A DNA stretch of 64,000 nt from JANJUB01 sp040081075 (GCA_040081075.1 JBEBHJ010000005.1:1-64000), one strand, 5' to 3'; counted from the first letter of the stretch, positions 26,551 to 35,851 are shown. Notes: a model not told the origin generated them from the sequence alone. A program made the numbers and translations.

Positions 26551-26556
26551 TAAAAT
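26551..26556 (+). promoter_or_regulatory. -10 box (TAAAAT) for the FHA gene
   Basis: TAAAAT lies 6 nt before ATG 26563. The same arrangement GGCTAAAAT precedes the gene at 29866, spaced by 5 nt. Confidence 0.5.
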
Positions 26557-26562
26557 GAACGA

Positions 26563-27120
26563 ATGGGATCGGTAGCCGCTTCAATCGCAGTTTTCCTCAT
26601 CGCCCTCGCTGCGGCCCTCGCGTTTCTGTATTTCGGACTCCGTTGGGTGAGCAAAAATGAGGATCAAACGCGCACCGCACTTTCCAAGGTTGGGCTGCAA
26701 CCGCTTGACCCTATCACCCCAGTTGATCCCATCGTAGGCGCCCCACCCGCGGTTGCTCCGCCCTTGACCAACGCTTCGCCTGCTCCAATCGTTCAATCGC
26801 CCCCGACGCCGGTCGTGCAGGTATCGCCCTCTCCGGTTGGCTCGGGAGTGGCTTTGGTCAGCTTATCAGGTCAAAGGTTTGAATTGAATCAGGGCGACCA
26901 CCTCGTAAGCCGTGACGCTGGCCAGATATGTTTGGCGGGAGAGTCAACGGTGTCGCGCCAACATGCGAGAGTGACCGTAAATGGCGCAAGCATTATGGTG
27001 AGCGACTTAGGGAGCACGAACGGCACCTTCGTGAACGGAGCCCGTATTTCAGCTGACACTCCTTTGAATGTGGGTGACAACGTTCAGTTTGGAGCCGTTA
27101 CAATGCGGTTACAGGTTTGA
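26563..27120 (+). CDS. Membrane-anchored FHA-domain protein
   Basis: 185 residues. One N-terminal transmembrane helix (IAVFLIALAAALAFLYFGL), a Pro/Ala/Val-rich linker of about 60 residues, and a C-terminal FHA domain recognising phosphothreonine peptides. Landmark residues are intact: SRDAGQICLAGESTVSRQHA (Arg, Ser and His of the binding loop), then VSDLGSTNGTFVNG. No kinase or phosphatase is adjacent, so its partners are not in this window. The 3' end overlaps ctlX by 23 nt tail to tail. Confidence 0.92.
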   Translation: MGSVAASIAVFLIALAAALAFLYFGLRWVSKNEDQTRTALSKVGLQPLDPITPVDPIVGAPPAVAPPLTNASPAPIVQSPPTPVVQVSPSPVGSGVALVSLSGQRFELNQGDHLVSRDAGQICLAGESTVSRQHARVTVNGASIMVSDLGSTNGTFVNGARISADTPLNVGDNVQFGAVTMRLQV

Positions 27121-27985
27121 GCGGAAGGCGAATTTCGGCAACCATGCATCGAACGCTGCCGCCGCCAAGTTTCTCAAGGGTGCTGACATCGGCTACGATC
27201 AACTTGCGACCCTGGGCAATGACCTCCAACTGGTCGGGCCGAAATGCGTAACGAGCGGTTTTGGACATAAGAATCTTGTCATCAACTTGAAAAATGTTTC
27301 CACAAAAGGCCGCCAGTTGGTCAACCGAGATAGTTACGATGTGCTTGCCTGTAAGCATCAGGTTGCACACTAGTTCATTAGGATTTGGGATAACCTCACG
27401 ACAAACCACCGCGAAATCTGAGCCAACAGAAAGAACGACGTTGGTGTGATAGATTGGTTGGCCCAGAAAACTGGTTTCAAAGACCAGCGGTTCCAACTTA
27501 AGAGCAGCGCAAGCGATCGATACCGCTTCCGGGTGGGTTCTTGATGAGATTGACGCGTAGGCAACTCGATTCGGTCGGTCGATCACGAGGCTCCCTGTCC
27601 CCTCCAGGTAAACACCCGAATCCTCAAGGTAGGCGAGATTGAGAACCTGGTTCACCGCCCATCCGCCCTCGTCGAGTCGACTCAAAAGGTGGTCAACTTC
27701 TCGCTCACGACGACGCAGCTCAGATTCCATTGGATAGATCACCACCGTGCCATCAGCGTGCGTGGAAAACCAATTGTTGGGGAACGCCGCGTCTGGGGTG
27801 CCCGGCGGCGCACCAAGGGCCACTACGCGGATACCTTCCGCGCGAAGCAGGCGGGCAAACTCTTGTTGCTCTTGCCATGCTATTTGCGCGTCCTCTGTGT
27901 CTCCAACTAGTTGGAAGGAATTGGATTGCGCCGTTTCAGGATTCGTGCCGGCGTTCGGATTCAAGCAAACAGCAACCCCAGTCAT
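27098..27985 (-). CDS. ctlX: Citrulline utilisation hydrolase CtlX-like (amidinotransferase superfamily)
   Basis: A member of the arginine deiminase/dimethylarginine hydrolase superfamily. Conserved segments: PDAAFPNNWFSTH (substrate loop), LEGTGSLVIDR, IYHTNVVLSVG (His of the catalytic set), and the C-terminal catalytic Cys in GGGSVRCMVAEI. CtlX proteins have about 300 residues. The start at ATG 27985 is 7 nt behind TAAAAT; an in-frame ATG at 27994 overlaps that box and is unlikely. Divergent from hutI with a 91-nt promoter region. Confidence 0.85.
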   Translation of the reverse strand: MTGVAVCLNPNAGTNPETAQSNSFQLVGDTEDAQIAWQEQQEFARLLRAEGIRVVALGAPPGTPDAAFPNNWFSTHADGTVVIYPMESELRRREREVDHLLSRLDEGGWAVNQVLNLAYLEDSGVYLEGTGSLVIDRPNRVAYASISSRTHPEAVSIACAALKLEPLVFETSFLGQPIYHTNVVLSVGSDFAVVCREVIPNPNELVCNLMLTGKHIVTISVDQLAAFCGNIFQVDDKILMSKTARYAFRPDQLEVIAQGRKLIVADVSTLEKLGGGSVRCMVAEIRLPLKPVTAL

Positions 27986-27992
27986 TGCGTCC

Positions 27993-27998
27993 ATTTTA
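27993..27998 (-). promoter_or_regulatory. -10 box (TAAAAT) for ctlX
   Basis: Minus-strand TAAAAT, 7 nt before ATG 27985. It overlaps the upstream in-frame ATG (27994), which argues that the inner ATG is the true start. Confidence 0.5.
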
Positions 27999-28064
27999 TC
28001 GTGTCACCGCGCGCGAGAACAGCAGCGGCTACGGGTCATATCAGCAAACCTTGCCCGGATCATT

Positions 28065-28070
28065 CACACT
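28065..28070 (+). promoter_or_regulatory. -10-like box (CACACT) for hutI
   Basis: CACACT, 6 nt before ATG 28077. It deviates at the first position from TANNNT, so it is a weaker match than the others. Confidence 0.3.
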
Positions 28071-28076
28071 CAAGAC

Positions 28077-29285
28077 ATGCTTGTCACGAATATCGGGCAA
28101 CTTGTAACAATAGCGGGGGGTGGCCCACGTCGGGGCGCGGCGATGGATGAAATTGAAATCATCTCGAATGCGGCCATGTTGGTTAGGGATGGATTAATAG
28201 TGGCCGCTGGTCCCGCTTCTGAGTTTCCAACGGATGAAACCGACATCGTGGATGCTGGAGGGCGAACGGTGCTGCCAGGTTTTGTTGATGCCCACACCCA
28301 TCCAGTCTGGGGCGGAAACCGAATTGACGAGTTTGAGCAACGGGCTAGTGGCGCGACCTACGAGCAAATCGCGGCAAATGGCGGGGGCATCCAATCCTCC
28401 GTCCGGCAAACTCGGTCCGCTTCGGACGACGAGTTGGGCAAGAACTTTGCTCGACATTGTCAGTGGTTTTGCCGAAACGGAACCACTACTATCGAAGCGA
28501 AGTCGGGTTATGGACTTGATCTAGAGACAGAACTGCGCTTACTGTGCTCCTTGAAGGGCACGCACCAATTGAGAGTCGTTCCGACCGTTCTTGCCGCCCA
28601 CGCGATTCCCTTGGACAAGTCGAAGGAGCACTACATTGCTGACATTTGCGAAGCGATTTTGCCTGAAGTTGCAGCCAAGAAGCTGGCAGTCTATGCCGAC
28701 ATATTCGTTGAGCAGGGTTACTTCACCGCGGATGATGCTCGCCTAATTATGGGTCGTGCCAAGGAACTCGGGTTCAAGCTTAAAATGCACGTTGACCAAC
28801 TTAGTGCCGGAGCCGGAGCTGAACTTGCGGTTGAGCTCGGAGCCGCAACCGCTGATCACCTTGAGCAAACGAGCGAGGCCGGAATCCAAGCTCTCGCGGC
28901 GAGTTCAACGTTTCCCGTGCTCCTTCCCGCGTCCGTTTATGCGCTGGGGAAGACAAGGTATCCCGATGCGAGAAGAATGATTGATTCCGGGCTGCCCGTC
29001 GTCTTGGCAACCGACTTCAACCCGGGGTCATCGCCGATTCCGAGCATACCGATGATCATGAGTTTGGCCTGCACTCAGATGCACATGTCGCCGGCTGAGG
29101 CTCTCACGGCGGTGACGGTCAATGCTGCATGTTCGCTCGATTACTTCGACCGTATTGGCTCGTTGGAGCCTAGCAAATATGCTGATTTTACGATTTGGGA
29201 TACATCGGATTTTCGCGAGATTGTCTACTTCTGTGGCGCAAATCTGCTCTGGCGAACTTACGTGGGTGGCATACAAGTGTCCTAA
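28077..29285 (+). CDS. hutI: Imidazolonepropionase
   Basis: Third enzyme of histidine degradation, hydrolysing imidazolone propionate to N-formimino-glutamate. 402 residues from ATG 28077; an open frame runs upstream to 27747 but is antisense to ctlX and has no homology to the family. Metal-binding and substrate motifs are present: VDAHTHPVWGGNRIDEF, SGATYEQIAANGGGI, EAKSGYGLDLETEL, MHVDQLS and ATDFNPGSSP. No hutU, hutH or hutG gene is nearby, so the pathway is dispersed. Confidence 0.96.
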   Translation: MLVTNIGQLVTIAGGGPRRGAAMDEIEIISNAAMLVRDGLIVAAGPASEFPTDETDIVDAGGRTVLPGFVDAHTHPVWGGNRIDEFEQRASGATYEQIAANGGGIQSSVRQTRSASDDELGKNFARHCQWFCRNGTTTIEAKSGYGLDLETELRLLCSLKGTHQLRVVPTVLAAHAIPLDKSKEHYIADICEAILPEVAAKKLAVYADIFVEQGYFTADDARLIMGRAKELGFKLKMHVDQLSAGAGAELAVELGAATADHLEQTSEAGIQALAASSTFPVLLPASVYALGKTRYPDARRMIDSGLPVVLATDFNPGSSPIPSIPMIMSLACTQMHMSPAEALTAVTVNAACSLDYFDRIGSLEPSKYADFTIWDTSDFREIVYFCGANLLWRTYVGGIQVS

Positions 29286-29430
29286 CAATTTTCACAAAAC
29301 TGCTGAGCGCGGAACGATATTGGGCCCAGGGGGTGTATTATCTTTCGGCAACACCAATATCCCAGCCGGCGGCGAGAATAACGTTTCAAAAAACAAGATG
29401 ATCGCGGGAAGGTATTGGATGAAGAGAATC

Positions 29431-29472
29431 GCGGGAGCATCCCTTCTCTCCTTTCGGAGCTCCCGCATCTTT
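29431..29472 (+). terminator. Terminator between hutI and 29500
   Basis: GCGGGAGC (29431-29438) pairs with GCTCCCGC (29459-29466), followed by ATCTTTT. It lies 146 nt after the hutI stop; the stretch between holds no recognisable gene. Confidence 0.6.
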
Positions 29473-29487
29473 TAAGTGCATTCGTTC

Positions 29488-29493
29488 TATGAT
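29488..29493 (+). promoter_or_regulatory. -10 box (TATGAT) for 29500
   Basis: TATGAT, 6 nt before ATG 29500, immediately downstream of the terminator at 29431. Confidence 0.45.
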
Positions 29494-29499
29494 TAGAGA

Positions 29500-29844
29500 A
29501 TGTACGAGAAGAAAGCAAGCCGCCCGATTCCAAAACGGTCCTTCCGCGCGCGAATTCTTCGTCACGCCCTGGTTGTGTCTTTGATCTTATCGGTGGCGCT
29601 TGGCATGGGAGTGGTCGGCTACCACCTGTTTGCCGGGCTAGATTGGATTGATTCACTGCTTGAAGCCTCGATGATTTTGGGAGGGATGGGCCCAACTCAG
29701 GCATTGCATTCTACGGGGGCGAAGTTGTTCGCGTCGTTCTATTCGTTGTTTTCCGGCTTGGTGTTTATCGGCACGGCCAGTCTTTTGCTGGCTCCATTTG
29801 TACATAGGTTGCTCCATAGCTTTCACTTTGAAGAAGAACTCTAG
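29500..29844 (+). CDS. Small membrane protein resembling a two-pore K+-channel half with degenerate filter
   Basis: 114 residues: basic N-terminus, span LRHALVVSLILSVALGMGVVGYH, a re-entrant-like segment LDWIDSLLEASMILGGMGP, then span LFASFYSLFSGLVFIGTASLL and a His-rich end. The order span, pore-loop, span is that of an ion-channel domain, but the usual TVGYGD selectivity filter is replaced by GGMGP. I recall similar proteins labelled two-pore-domain channel family. Ion selectivity cannot be inferred. It lies 21 nt before the M14 peptidase gene, which has its own -10 box. Confidence 0.55.
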   Translation: MYEKKASRPIPKRSFRARILRHALVVSLILSVALGMGVVGYHLFAGLDWIDSLLEASMILGGMGPTQALHSTGAKLFASFYSLFSGLVFIGTASLLLAPFVHRLLHSFHFEEEL

Positions 29845-29865
29845 GCGTTCAGGCTAAAATGCGGA

Positions 29866-32460
29866 ATGCGTCCTATCTTGTTGCTTTCCCTTGCCCTTTG
29901 CTCTGCACGTGGTTTTGCCCAAAATGATCTGGCCTATGGAGCAAAGATTCGAGAATACACGACCGAACCGTTCTTCTTGACTGACCTCGTAGATCACCTT
30001 CCAGAAAGCGCCAAGGTTCCCAGCCCGATGAAGCATTTTGGTGACATCGTTGGCGCTCCCAATAATCTACATCACGTTGATCAGATCAATGCTTACATGC
30101 GTGCTTTGGACCAGGCTTCCAATCGCATTGTAGTTCGGAGCATGGGAAAGAGCGAGGATGGCCGCGAGATGATCGTAGTAATCATCTCAGACGAGGCCAA
30201 TCTCAAGCGGTTGGACCGAATTTCTGAAATAAATGACCTCTTGGGAGACCCGCGCAAACTTGGGAAATATCGCGGAGATGGCAATTTGACCGATGCCGAT
30301 GGGCGCGCCGAGAGTCTGCAGGCCGAAGGGCTCCCGATCTACTACGCCACTGCCGGAATGCACTCGCCCGAATCGGGTCCGCCCGAAATGCTCATGGAGT
30401 TGGCTTACCGCTTGGCCGTTGAAGAAACCCCTTTCATCCGAGATATTCGAAAGAATTCGGTGGTCATGCTGACGCCAGTCCTTGATGTTGATGGCCGGGA
30501 TCGCTATGTCGACACCTATCTGTATCGCAAAAAGAACCCCACTAAACCGCCAGTTCCGTTGCTCTATTGGGGGCAGTATGTGGCTCATGACAACAATCGA
30601 GACAACGTTGGCATGGGGCTCGCGCTATCTAAGAATCTCGTGAATACGTGGCTTCAGTATCACCCCACCGTGCTTCACGACCTGCACGAGTCGGTGCCAT
30701 TCCTCTACATCAGCACGGGAACCGGACCTTACAATGCGTGGCTCGATCCGATCACCATTGACGAATGGCACATGATGGCCTACAACGAGGTGGATGAGAT
30801 GACCAAACGCGGCGTCCCTGGTGTTTGGACGCATGGATTCTACGATGGTTGGGCTCCGAACTATGCTTTCTACATTGCCAACGGTCACAACGCCATCGGT
30901 CGCTTTTATGAAACCCAGGGGGGCAGCGGAGCTGATACCCGCGTCATCACCGTGGGCGAGCAGAGCCAGCGCCAGTGGTTCCGCCCGAATCCACCGCTCA
31001 GCAGCGTTCGATGGAGTCTGCGCAACAACACCAACTTGATGCAGTCTGGAGTCCTTTTGGGAATGCACAACCTCGCGATGAACCGGGTGAAGTTCCTCCA
31101 GAACTACTATTTGAAGTCTAAGCGAAGCGTCCTGAAGCCTTGGAATGAGGGGCCTGCCGCTTATGTGCTTTCCGCCAAAAAGGGTCGGGAGTGGAATCTC
31201 GGCGAACTGAAGACGCTCATGAACCGGCAGGGCGTTGAAGTGAGCTACTTGACCGAGGATTTTGGCGGCCAACCGAAGGGATCGGTAGTTGTTCGAATGG
31301 ATCAACCTTACTGCCGCATGGCAGATATGCTCCTCGATAAGCAGTTCTACCGCGCCGATGACCCAAGCCCCTACGACGATACAGGATGGACCTTGGGGCC
31401 GCTGTTTGATGTGAACTGGGCACGCGTGACGGACAAGGCGATTTTGAACAAAACAACGCCGACGGAGCCCGCCAAATGGGCAGAAAACAAAGCATTTCCG
31501 ATCGATAAATCGAAGCTCGGAAGGGTGGCCTTGGTTCACACGTGGCAAAGCACTCAAGATGAAGGCTGGGTTCGCATGGCGTTTGAAGCGGCGGGTGTTC
31601 CCTATACCTACATTTCAACTCATGATCTCCGCGATACCGCCGATCTCAAAAGCAAGTTCGACGTGATCATCCTGTCTCCGACCGGCGGATCGGCCCAGTC
31701 AATCGTAAATGGAGTGGCTAAAGAAGGAGAGGCGATTCCTTGGAAGGCATTGGAAGGGTTTCCCCACCTTGGCGGCCCAACGATCGCGGGCGTTAAGACT
31801 CAAACCGACAACATCCGAGGTGGGATCGAGCTTCAGGGCATGCTGAATTTGCAACGATTCCTCAACGAAGGTGGCCTGTTTGTTTGCCTCGGCGATACGT
31901 GCTCGGTGCCGATCCAATATGGACTCGTGAGCGGGGTTTCGATAACGGAACCCAAAGATCTGTTTGCTCCGGGTGGCGTGTTCTTGGCCGAAAATGCGAT
32001 CAAGACGAACCCGATTATGGCGACTTACGATGATACGGTCGGCGTGTATTTCTCCCAAACTCCCTTGCTCTCGTTGGGTGGCGGCGGATTTGGAGGCGGT
32101 CAAGGCGCGAGTCGGACTAGCCGTCCATCGGGCCGAGGCGACTTAAATGATCCCGATATTGTGCAGGGTCGTCCGCCTCATACGGCGAAATCACAACCGG
32201 GCGACTCGGCCGCACCAACTCCTCAGCCACAAGGACCCCGACCACAAGTTCTCCTGAGATTCGCGGCGGCGGACAAGCTCTTGATCAGCGGAGCCCTCGA
32301 TAAGGGCGAAGAGTTAGCCGGAAAGGCGGCGGTGATTCAGTGCCCAGTGGGCAAAGGCAATGTGCTCCTCTTCGCCATCAACCCCATGTGGCGTCAATCC
32401 ACTCAAGGTTCCTGGGCGATGATATTCAACGCGGCGGCGAACTGGCAAGGGTTGAGGTAG
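29866..32460 (+). CDS. Large secreted M14 zinc carboxypeptidase
   Basis: 864 residues with signal peptide MRPILLLSLALCSARGFAQ. The M14 domain occupies about residues 60-400. Zinc ligands HxxE are in TAGMHSPESGPPE and the third His in VLHDLHES; the substrate carboxylate Arg is probably in AHDNNRDNVG. The remaining residues 430-864 form extra domains, including a glutamine-amidotransferase-like section (GRVALVHTWQS, FDVIILSPTGG, GGLFVCLGDT) and a Gly-rich insert with GGGGFGGGQG. A TAAAAT box lies 5 nt before the ATG. Product cleaves peptides from the C-terminus outside the cytoplasm. Confidence 0.9.
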   Translation: MRPILLLSLALCSARGFAQNDLAYGAKIREYTTEPFFLTDLVDHLPESAKVPSPMKHFGDIVGAPNNLHHVDQINAYMRALDQASNRIVVRSMGKSEDGREMIVVIISDEANLKRLDRISEINDLLGDPRKLGKYRGDGNLTDADGRAESLQAEGLPIYYATAGMHSPESGPPEMLMELAYRLAVEETPFIRDIRKNSVVMLTPVLDVDGRDRYVDTYLYRKKNPTKPPVPLLYWGQYVAHDNNRDNVGMGLALSKNLVNTWLQYHPTVLHDLHESVPFLYISTGTGPYNAWLDPITIDEWHMMAYNEVDEMTKRGVPGVWTHGFYDGWAPNYAFYIANGHNAIGRFYETQGGSGADTRVITVGEQSQRQWFRPNPPLSSVRWSLRNNTNLMQSGVLLGMHNLAMNRVKFLQNYYLKSKRSVLKPWNEGPAAYVLSAKKGREWNLGELKTLMNRQGVEVSYLTEDFGGQPKGSVVVRMDQPYCRMADMLLDKQFYRADDPSPYDDTGWTLGPLFDVNWARVTDKAILNKTTPTEPAKWAENKAFPIDKSKLGRVALVHTWQSTQDEGWVRMAFEAAGVPYTYISTHDLRDTADLKSKFDVIILSPTGGSAQSIVNGVAKEGEAIPWKALEGFPHLGGPTIAGVKTQTDNIRGGIELQGMLNLQRFLNEGGLFVCLGDTCSVPIQYGLVSGVSITEPKDLFAPGGVFLAENAIKTNPIMATYDDTVGVYFSQTPLLSLGGGGFGGGQGASRTSRPSGRGDLNDPDIVQGRPPHTAKSQPGDSAAPTPQPQGPRPQVLLRFAAADKLLISGALDKGEELAGKAAVIQCPVGKGNVLLFAINPMWRQSTQGSWAMIFNAAANWQGLR

Positions 32461-32644
32461 TTATGGACGAGGGCGATGTCCACAATTACGACAAGGCGAA
32501 ATACCATTCGCAGAGTTGCGTGGAAGAAGGGTTATCCGACGATCACTCCTTTACACATACTGCCGTTTTCTTTAACTGGCTCGCGATCCACGATTTTCTA
32601 GATCCCGAGCTAGCCGGACTACTGGGTGACAATCAGGTTGCCAA

Positions 32645-34375
32645 TCACGGCCGAATTTCCAAGGATACGAAATCTATGTTCGCTTGCCACGAGCGTGACG
32701 TATTGTTACGATCAGATTTTAGTGTGAATCGCGATCTAAGTGCACCTGATTGCACAAATCTGCTCGGATTATTAATCACGACCTGAACGTCTGTATCGAT
32801 TGGATTTGAAGGAACCGTGGTCAAAGTCACCCAAGTGTTTGCCTGATAGTCAAAAGCCTGTAATGCAATGGTATTCGGATTTGAAGACGCCGAAGCCTCG
32901 TAGGTCAGGATCACGCTACTAGGATTGGAGTTCGATACAGCAAAGCTGTTCTCAACAACGATGTTGGGGTCATTGCGGCTACCGACAAACGACGGACGGA
33001 CCCCCAGGTATTGATCATCTCTAAGCAAGACTTCCGGCAGTCCCCCACCTAATCCGGTGCCTACAACGATTGTAGCAGTCGATGGGGAAACAATCTGGCG
33101 CAATTCAAAGAGCAGTGTGTTCGAAACTATTGATCCGTTCTTAACCTGAATTTGCCCGTGAGTCGCCTGAGTTTGAAGTGCCGGTGGCAGAATAGCGGTC
33201 AACCCATTCGGAGTAACAGTGGTATCCAAGGGCAATCCGTTGAAACACACTTTGGACCCTCCACCTAGATTTTGGCCTGTAACTCCGAGAATGATATTGG
33301 AGGCAGAGCAAACGCCATAGGGCGGGTCAAGATTTGCGATTGTCGGGGTGTTCGGTTTGTATAACAAGAATGCTCGCGGCCCCGGGTTGGTGGTGAAACC
33401 TCCGATAAATAAGCCACTATCGTCAACAAAAACTGAGCGCGCTACGCTATCGGTAGGCAAAGGTATGTAGGTTGATAGGTCCTCACACGCATTTGGATCA
33501 GGGCCATGCCAAAGAACAGCCTTGCCTAATCCTCCGGGCGTTACCGCAACCCCCACGATTTTGTCTCCATATACAGCCGCAGCTTGCGAGTATTCGGCCC
33601 AGGAAGGCGTTAGGTTAATCGGTGTTTGTTGCCCGTCTACCCACGCACAAGCGCGGTAATCAGCAGAGCTATTTCCGACGAAACCTACTTGTATGCCGGG
33701 CGCGGCAGACCAAATTTCTGATGCCGAAGTTCCGGCCCACGCTGGATGGACTACAGTTGCAGATTCCTTAGTTCCCTCCCAAACGGTAGCCCTGTGAAGC
33801 CCGAATGACGCAGGAGACGAAGTCCAACCGAACTGACGCGAATCTGATGTGGCCATTGCCACGGAAAACGTTGCCCAAATGGGATGTAACCGCACGTACG
33901 AGGCGGAGCTTCCGTACCACATGGCGGCGAACCTGTAGTCTGCTTGCGGAAGGTCCCTGGCACTACCAACTTGGCAAATCTCTGATCCCGAATAGCACCG
34001 AGACTGGCCAGTCACGCCGAAAGGGTGTAAATCTACGAATGCCGATGGTTGTCCACCTGGCCAGTAAGTTGCTCTGCTGACACCGTTGTAGGCGTCTCCA
34101 TACACGGTGTTTCCGGCAACACCACGAACAATGCATGAGCCATAACCTGGAGGGATAAGCGAAGCGACAGAACTGGCAGATCCTCGCCATGTAACCCCGC
34201 CACCACTTAGCGATGGGTCACCTAGTTTCCCTGCCTGAAAAGACTGGCTAAGGCCCACGACAATAGATTCTTCGGTCCCACTTCCTGAATGGAGGTTCGT
34301 AAATACCCATTGAGCGTTTATCGATGCGGAAGCTAAGACCGCCCCAAACCAAACAAAAAATTTAAGGTACTGCAC
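32645..34375 (-). CDS. Secreted multidomain protein with IPT/TIG domain and shared C-terminal module
   Basis: 576 residues from GTG 34375: signal peptide VQYLKFFVWFGAVLASASINAQ, then an array of about six repeated segments of the sort HP.WA..S.A (VRLHPIWATFSVAMATSDSR, VVHPAWAGTSASEIWSA, LTPSWAEYSQAAAVYGDKI). These resemble the 'HAF' extracellular repeats. From about 380 a single IPT/TIG Ig-like domain (LGVTGQNLGGGSKVCFNG) follows, and the last 133 residues match the C-termini of the protease at 24722 and nuclease-like protein at 43585. No enzyme motif. A TATAAT lies 7 nt before GTG; the longer frame upstream has no signal peptide. Confidence 0.8.
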   Translation of the reverse strand: MQYLKFFVWFGAVLASASINAQWVFTNLHSGSGTEESIVVGLSQSFQAGKLGDPSLSGGGVTWRGSASSVASLIPPGYGSCIVRGVAGNTVYGDAYNGVSRATYWPGGQPSAFVDLHPFGVTGQSRCYSGSEICQVGSARDLPQADYRFAAMWYGSSASYVRLHPIWATFSVAMATSDSRQFGWTSSPASFGLHRATVWEGTKESATVVHPAWAGTSASEIWSAAPGIQVGFVGNSSADYRACAWVDGQQTPINLTPSWAEYSQAAAVYGDKIVGVAVTPGGLGKAVLWHGPDPNACEDLSTYIPLPTDSVARSVFVDDSGLFIGGFTTNPGPRAFLLYKPNTPTIANLDPPYGVCSASNIILGVTGQNLGGGSKVCFNGLPLDTTVTPNGLTAILPPALQTQATHGQIQVKNGSIVSNTLLFELRQIVSPSTATIVVGTGLGGGLPEVLLRDDQYLGVRPSFVGSRNDPNIVVENSFAVSNSNPSSVILTYEASASSNPNTIALQAFDYQANTWVTLTTVPSNPIDTDVQVVINNPSRFVQSGALRSRFTLKSDRNNTSRSWQANIDFVSLEIRP

Positions 34376-34382
34376 AAAAGAA

Positions 34383-34388
34383 ATTATA
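34383..34388 (-). promoter_or_regulatory. Perfect -10 box (TATAAT) for 34375
   Basis: Minus-strand TATAAT, 7 nt (TTCTTTT) before GTG 34375, so the transcript should begin at or near the start codon. No strong -35 in the preceding 25 nt. Confidence 0.6.
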
Positions 34389-34827
34389 CACTGTCTTAGT
34401 CGTGTGTTTAACTCCCAAATTTTGAGTTGCGTTAATCGAAGAATTAACCACTGTTGGGTCATTCCAAACCGTACTCGGCAGCTTTTGGAGTGGCGATCGA
34501 CATGTCAAAATGAGAAGTAGATCGCAGGTATTCCAAACTTCGAGAACCAATTCAGAACCACTCTAGCGCCCGTACTTGCAACGACGGTTTTGGTCGGATC
34601 GGCCTTTAATGTGCGGCACACATCAATGCGGGCGCAATGCGAGCAGGCACGCATAGCGTAGAACGCGGTCGCCCTTTGATCCAACGTATGGGGTTGAGAT
34701 TTTTTCAACAGAAACCCATACGAATGTTCTGAAGCTGATTCAACCCCAAGAGGCCAACACAGTATGGATCACTCCGAAAGTATGAGCCTTGACCGTTATC
34801 ACGTGCGACGTTGCTATGAACCAACGG
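34389..34827 (+). other. Intergenic stretch without recognised gene
   Basis: About 440 nt between the secreted protein at 32645-34375 and gap. Short open frames exist on both strands (one of 67 codons on the minus strand at 34505-34708), but none has a start signal, signal peptide or family motif. No tRNA-like cloverleaf or strong terminator seen. It may hold a small RNA or decayed gene; nothing supports either. Confidence 0.3.
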
Positions 34828-34840
34828 TAAACTCTTTGCG

Positions 34841-35851
34841 ATGGCAACTCGCATTGGAATCAACGGTTTTGGTCGTATAGGTCGCTTAACGCTTCGCACT
34901 CTTTTGAAGCGGTACAAGGGTCAATTTGATGTTGTGGCGATCAATGATTTGACGGATTGCCGCACAAACGCGCACCTGTTCAAATACGACACCACCTATG
35001 GGCCGTTCGCCGGCACCGTGGAGCACGATGACACGAGCATTTCGGTTGATGGAGACAAACTGAGCGTTTTTGCGCAGACCGATCCGGGGCAGATTCCTTG
35101 GGGCGATGTTGGAGCGGATATCGTTATCGAAGCGACGGGTCGCTTTACCGATGCCACCCTTGCCGTAGCCCATAAGAACGCGGGCGCCAAAAAAGTGATT
35201 ATCTCAGCACCGGGCAAGAACGAAGATTTAACGATCGTCTTGGGTGTTAACGATGATATGTATGATCCAGCCAAACACCACGTCATTTCAAATGCTTCGT
35301 GCACCACGAATGGTCTCGCCCCAGTTGCAAAAGCGTTACACGATCGGTTTGGCATTGATCGGGGTTTGCTGACGACGGTTCACGCGTACACGAACTCACA
35401 ATCGATCGTTGATACGGCCAAGAAAGACGTTCGTGATGCGCGCGCCGGAGCTGAGAACATTGTGCCGTCCTCAACGGGCGCGGCTAAGGCGGTTGGATTG
35501 GTTATCCCCGAGCTCAAAGGCAAGTTCACAGGCATGGCGTTCCGGGTCCCAACGCGAACGGTTTCCGTTGTTGACTTCACCGCCATTCTCAATCGAGATG
35601 CTCCGGTGGAAGAGATTAACGCCGTCATGAAGGAATATGCTGAGGGTCCGATGAAGGGCATTTTGCGCTATTCTGATGAAGAACTGGTTTCCAGCGACCT
35701 CATCGGTGACGAGCACAGCTCCATTTTCTCGGCGGTTGATACGGTTGGGATGGGGAATTTCGTGAAGTGTGTAGCCTGGTATGACAACGAGTGGGGTTAC
35801 TCCTGCCGAGTCGCCGACCTCTGCAAGTTCCTCGCTGAAAAGGGCATGTAA
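34841..35851 (+). CDS. gap: Glyceraldehyde-3-phosphate dehydrogenase, type I
   Basis: 336 residues. NAD-binding GINGFGRIGRL at the N-terminus, catalytic Cys in SNASCTTNGLAPVAK, the conserved HAYTNSQ, SSTGAAKAVGLVIPELKGK, AFRVPTRTVSVVDF and WYDNEWGYSCR. Cytoplasmic enzyme of glycolysis/gluconeogenesis oxidising GAP to 1,3-bisphosphoglycerate. No pgk or tpi gene follows, so it is monocistronic here. A TAAACT box 7 nt before the ATG, without Shine-Dalgarno sequence, suggests a leaderless message. Confidence 0.98.
   Translation: MATRIGINGFGRIGRLTLRTLLKRYKGQFDVVAINDLTDCRTNAHLFKYDTTYGPFAGTVEHDDTSISVDGDKLSVFAQTDPGQIPWGDVGADIVIEATGRFTDATLAVAHKNAGAKKVIISAPGKNEDLTIVLGVNDDMYDPAKHHVISNASCTTNGLAPVAKALHDRFGIDRGLLTTVHAYTNSQSIVDTAKKDVRDARAGAENIVPSSTGAAKAVGLVIPELKGKFTGMAFRVPTRTVSVVDFTAILNRDAPVEEINAVMKEYAEGPMKGILRYSDEELVSSDLIGDEHSSIFSAVDTVGMGNFVKCVAWYDNEWGYSCRVADLCKFLAEKGM

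Noticed and set aside
27747..28076. Upstream extension of hutI
   Set aside because: Antisense to the first part of ctlX and without similarity to imidazolonepropionase, which starts with MLVTNIGQL here.
30625..31557. 310-codon leftward frame inside the M14 peptidase
   Set aside because: Antisense shadow; no start signal, signal peptide or motif, and the M14 frame is well supported.
34505..34708. 67-codon leftward frame in the intergenic stretch
   Set aside because: No start signal or motif; too short to support on composition alone.
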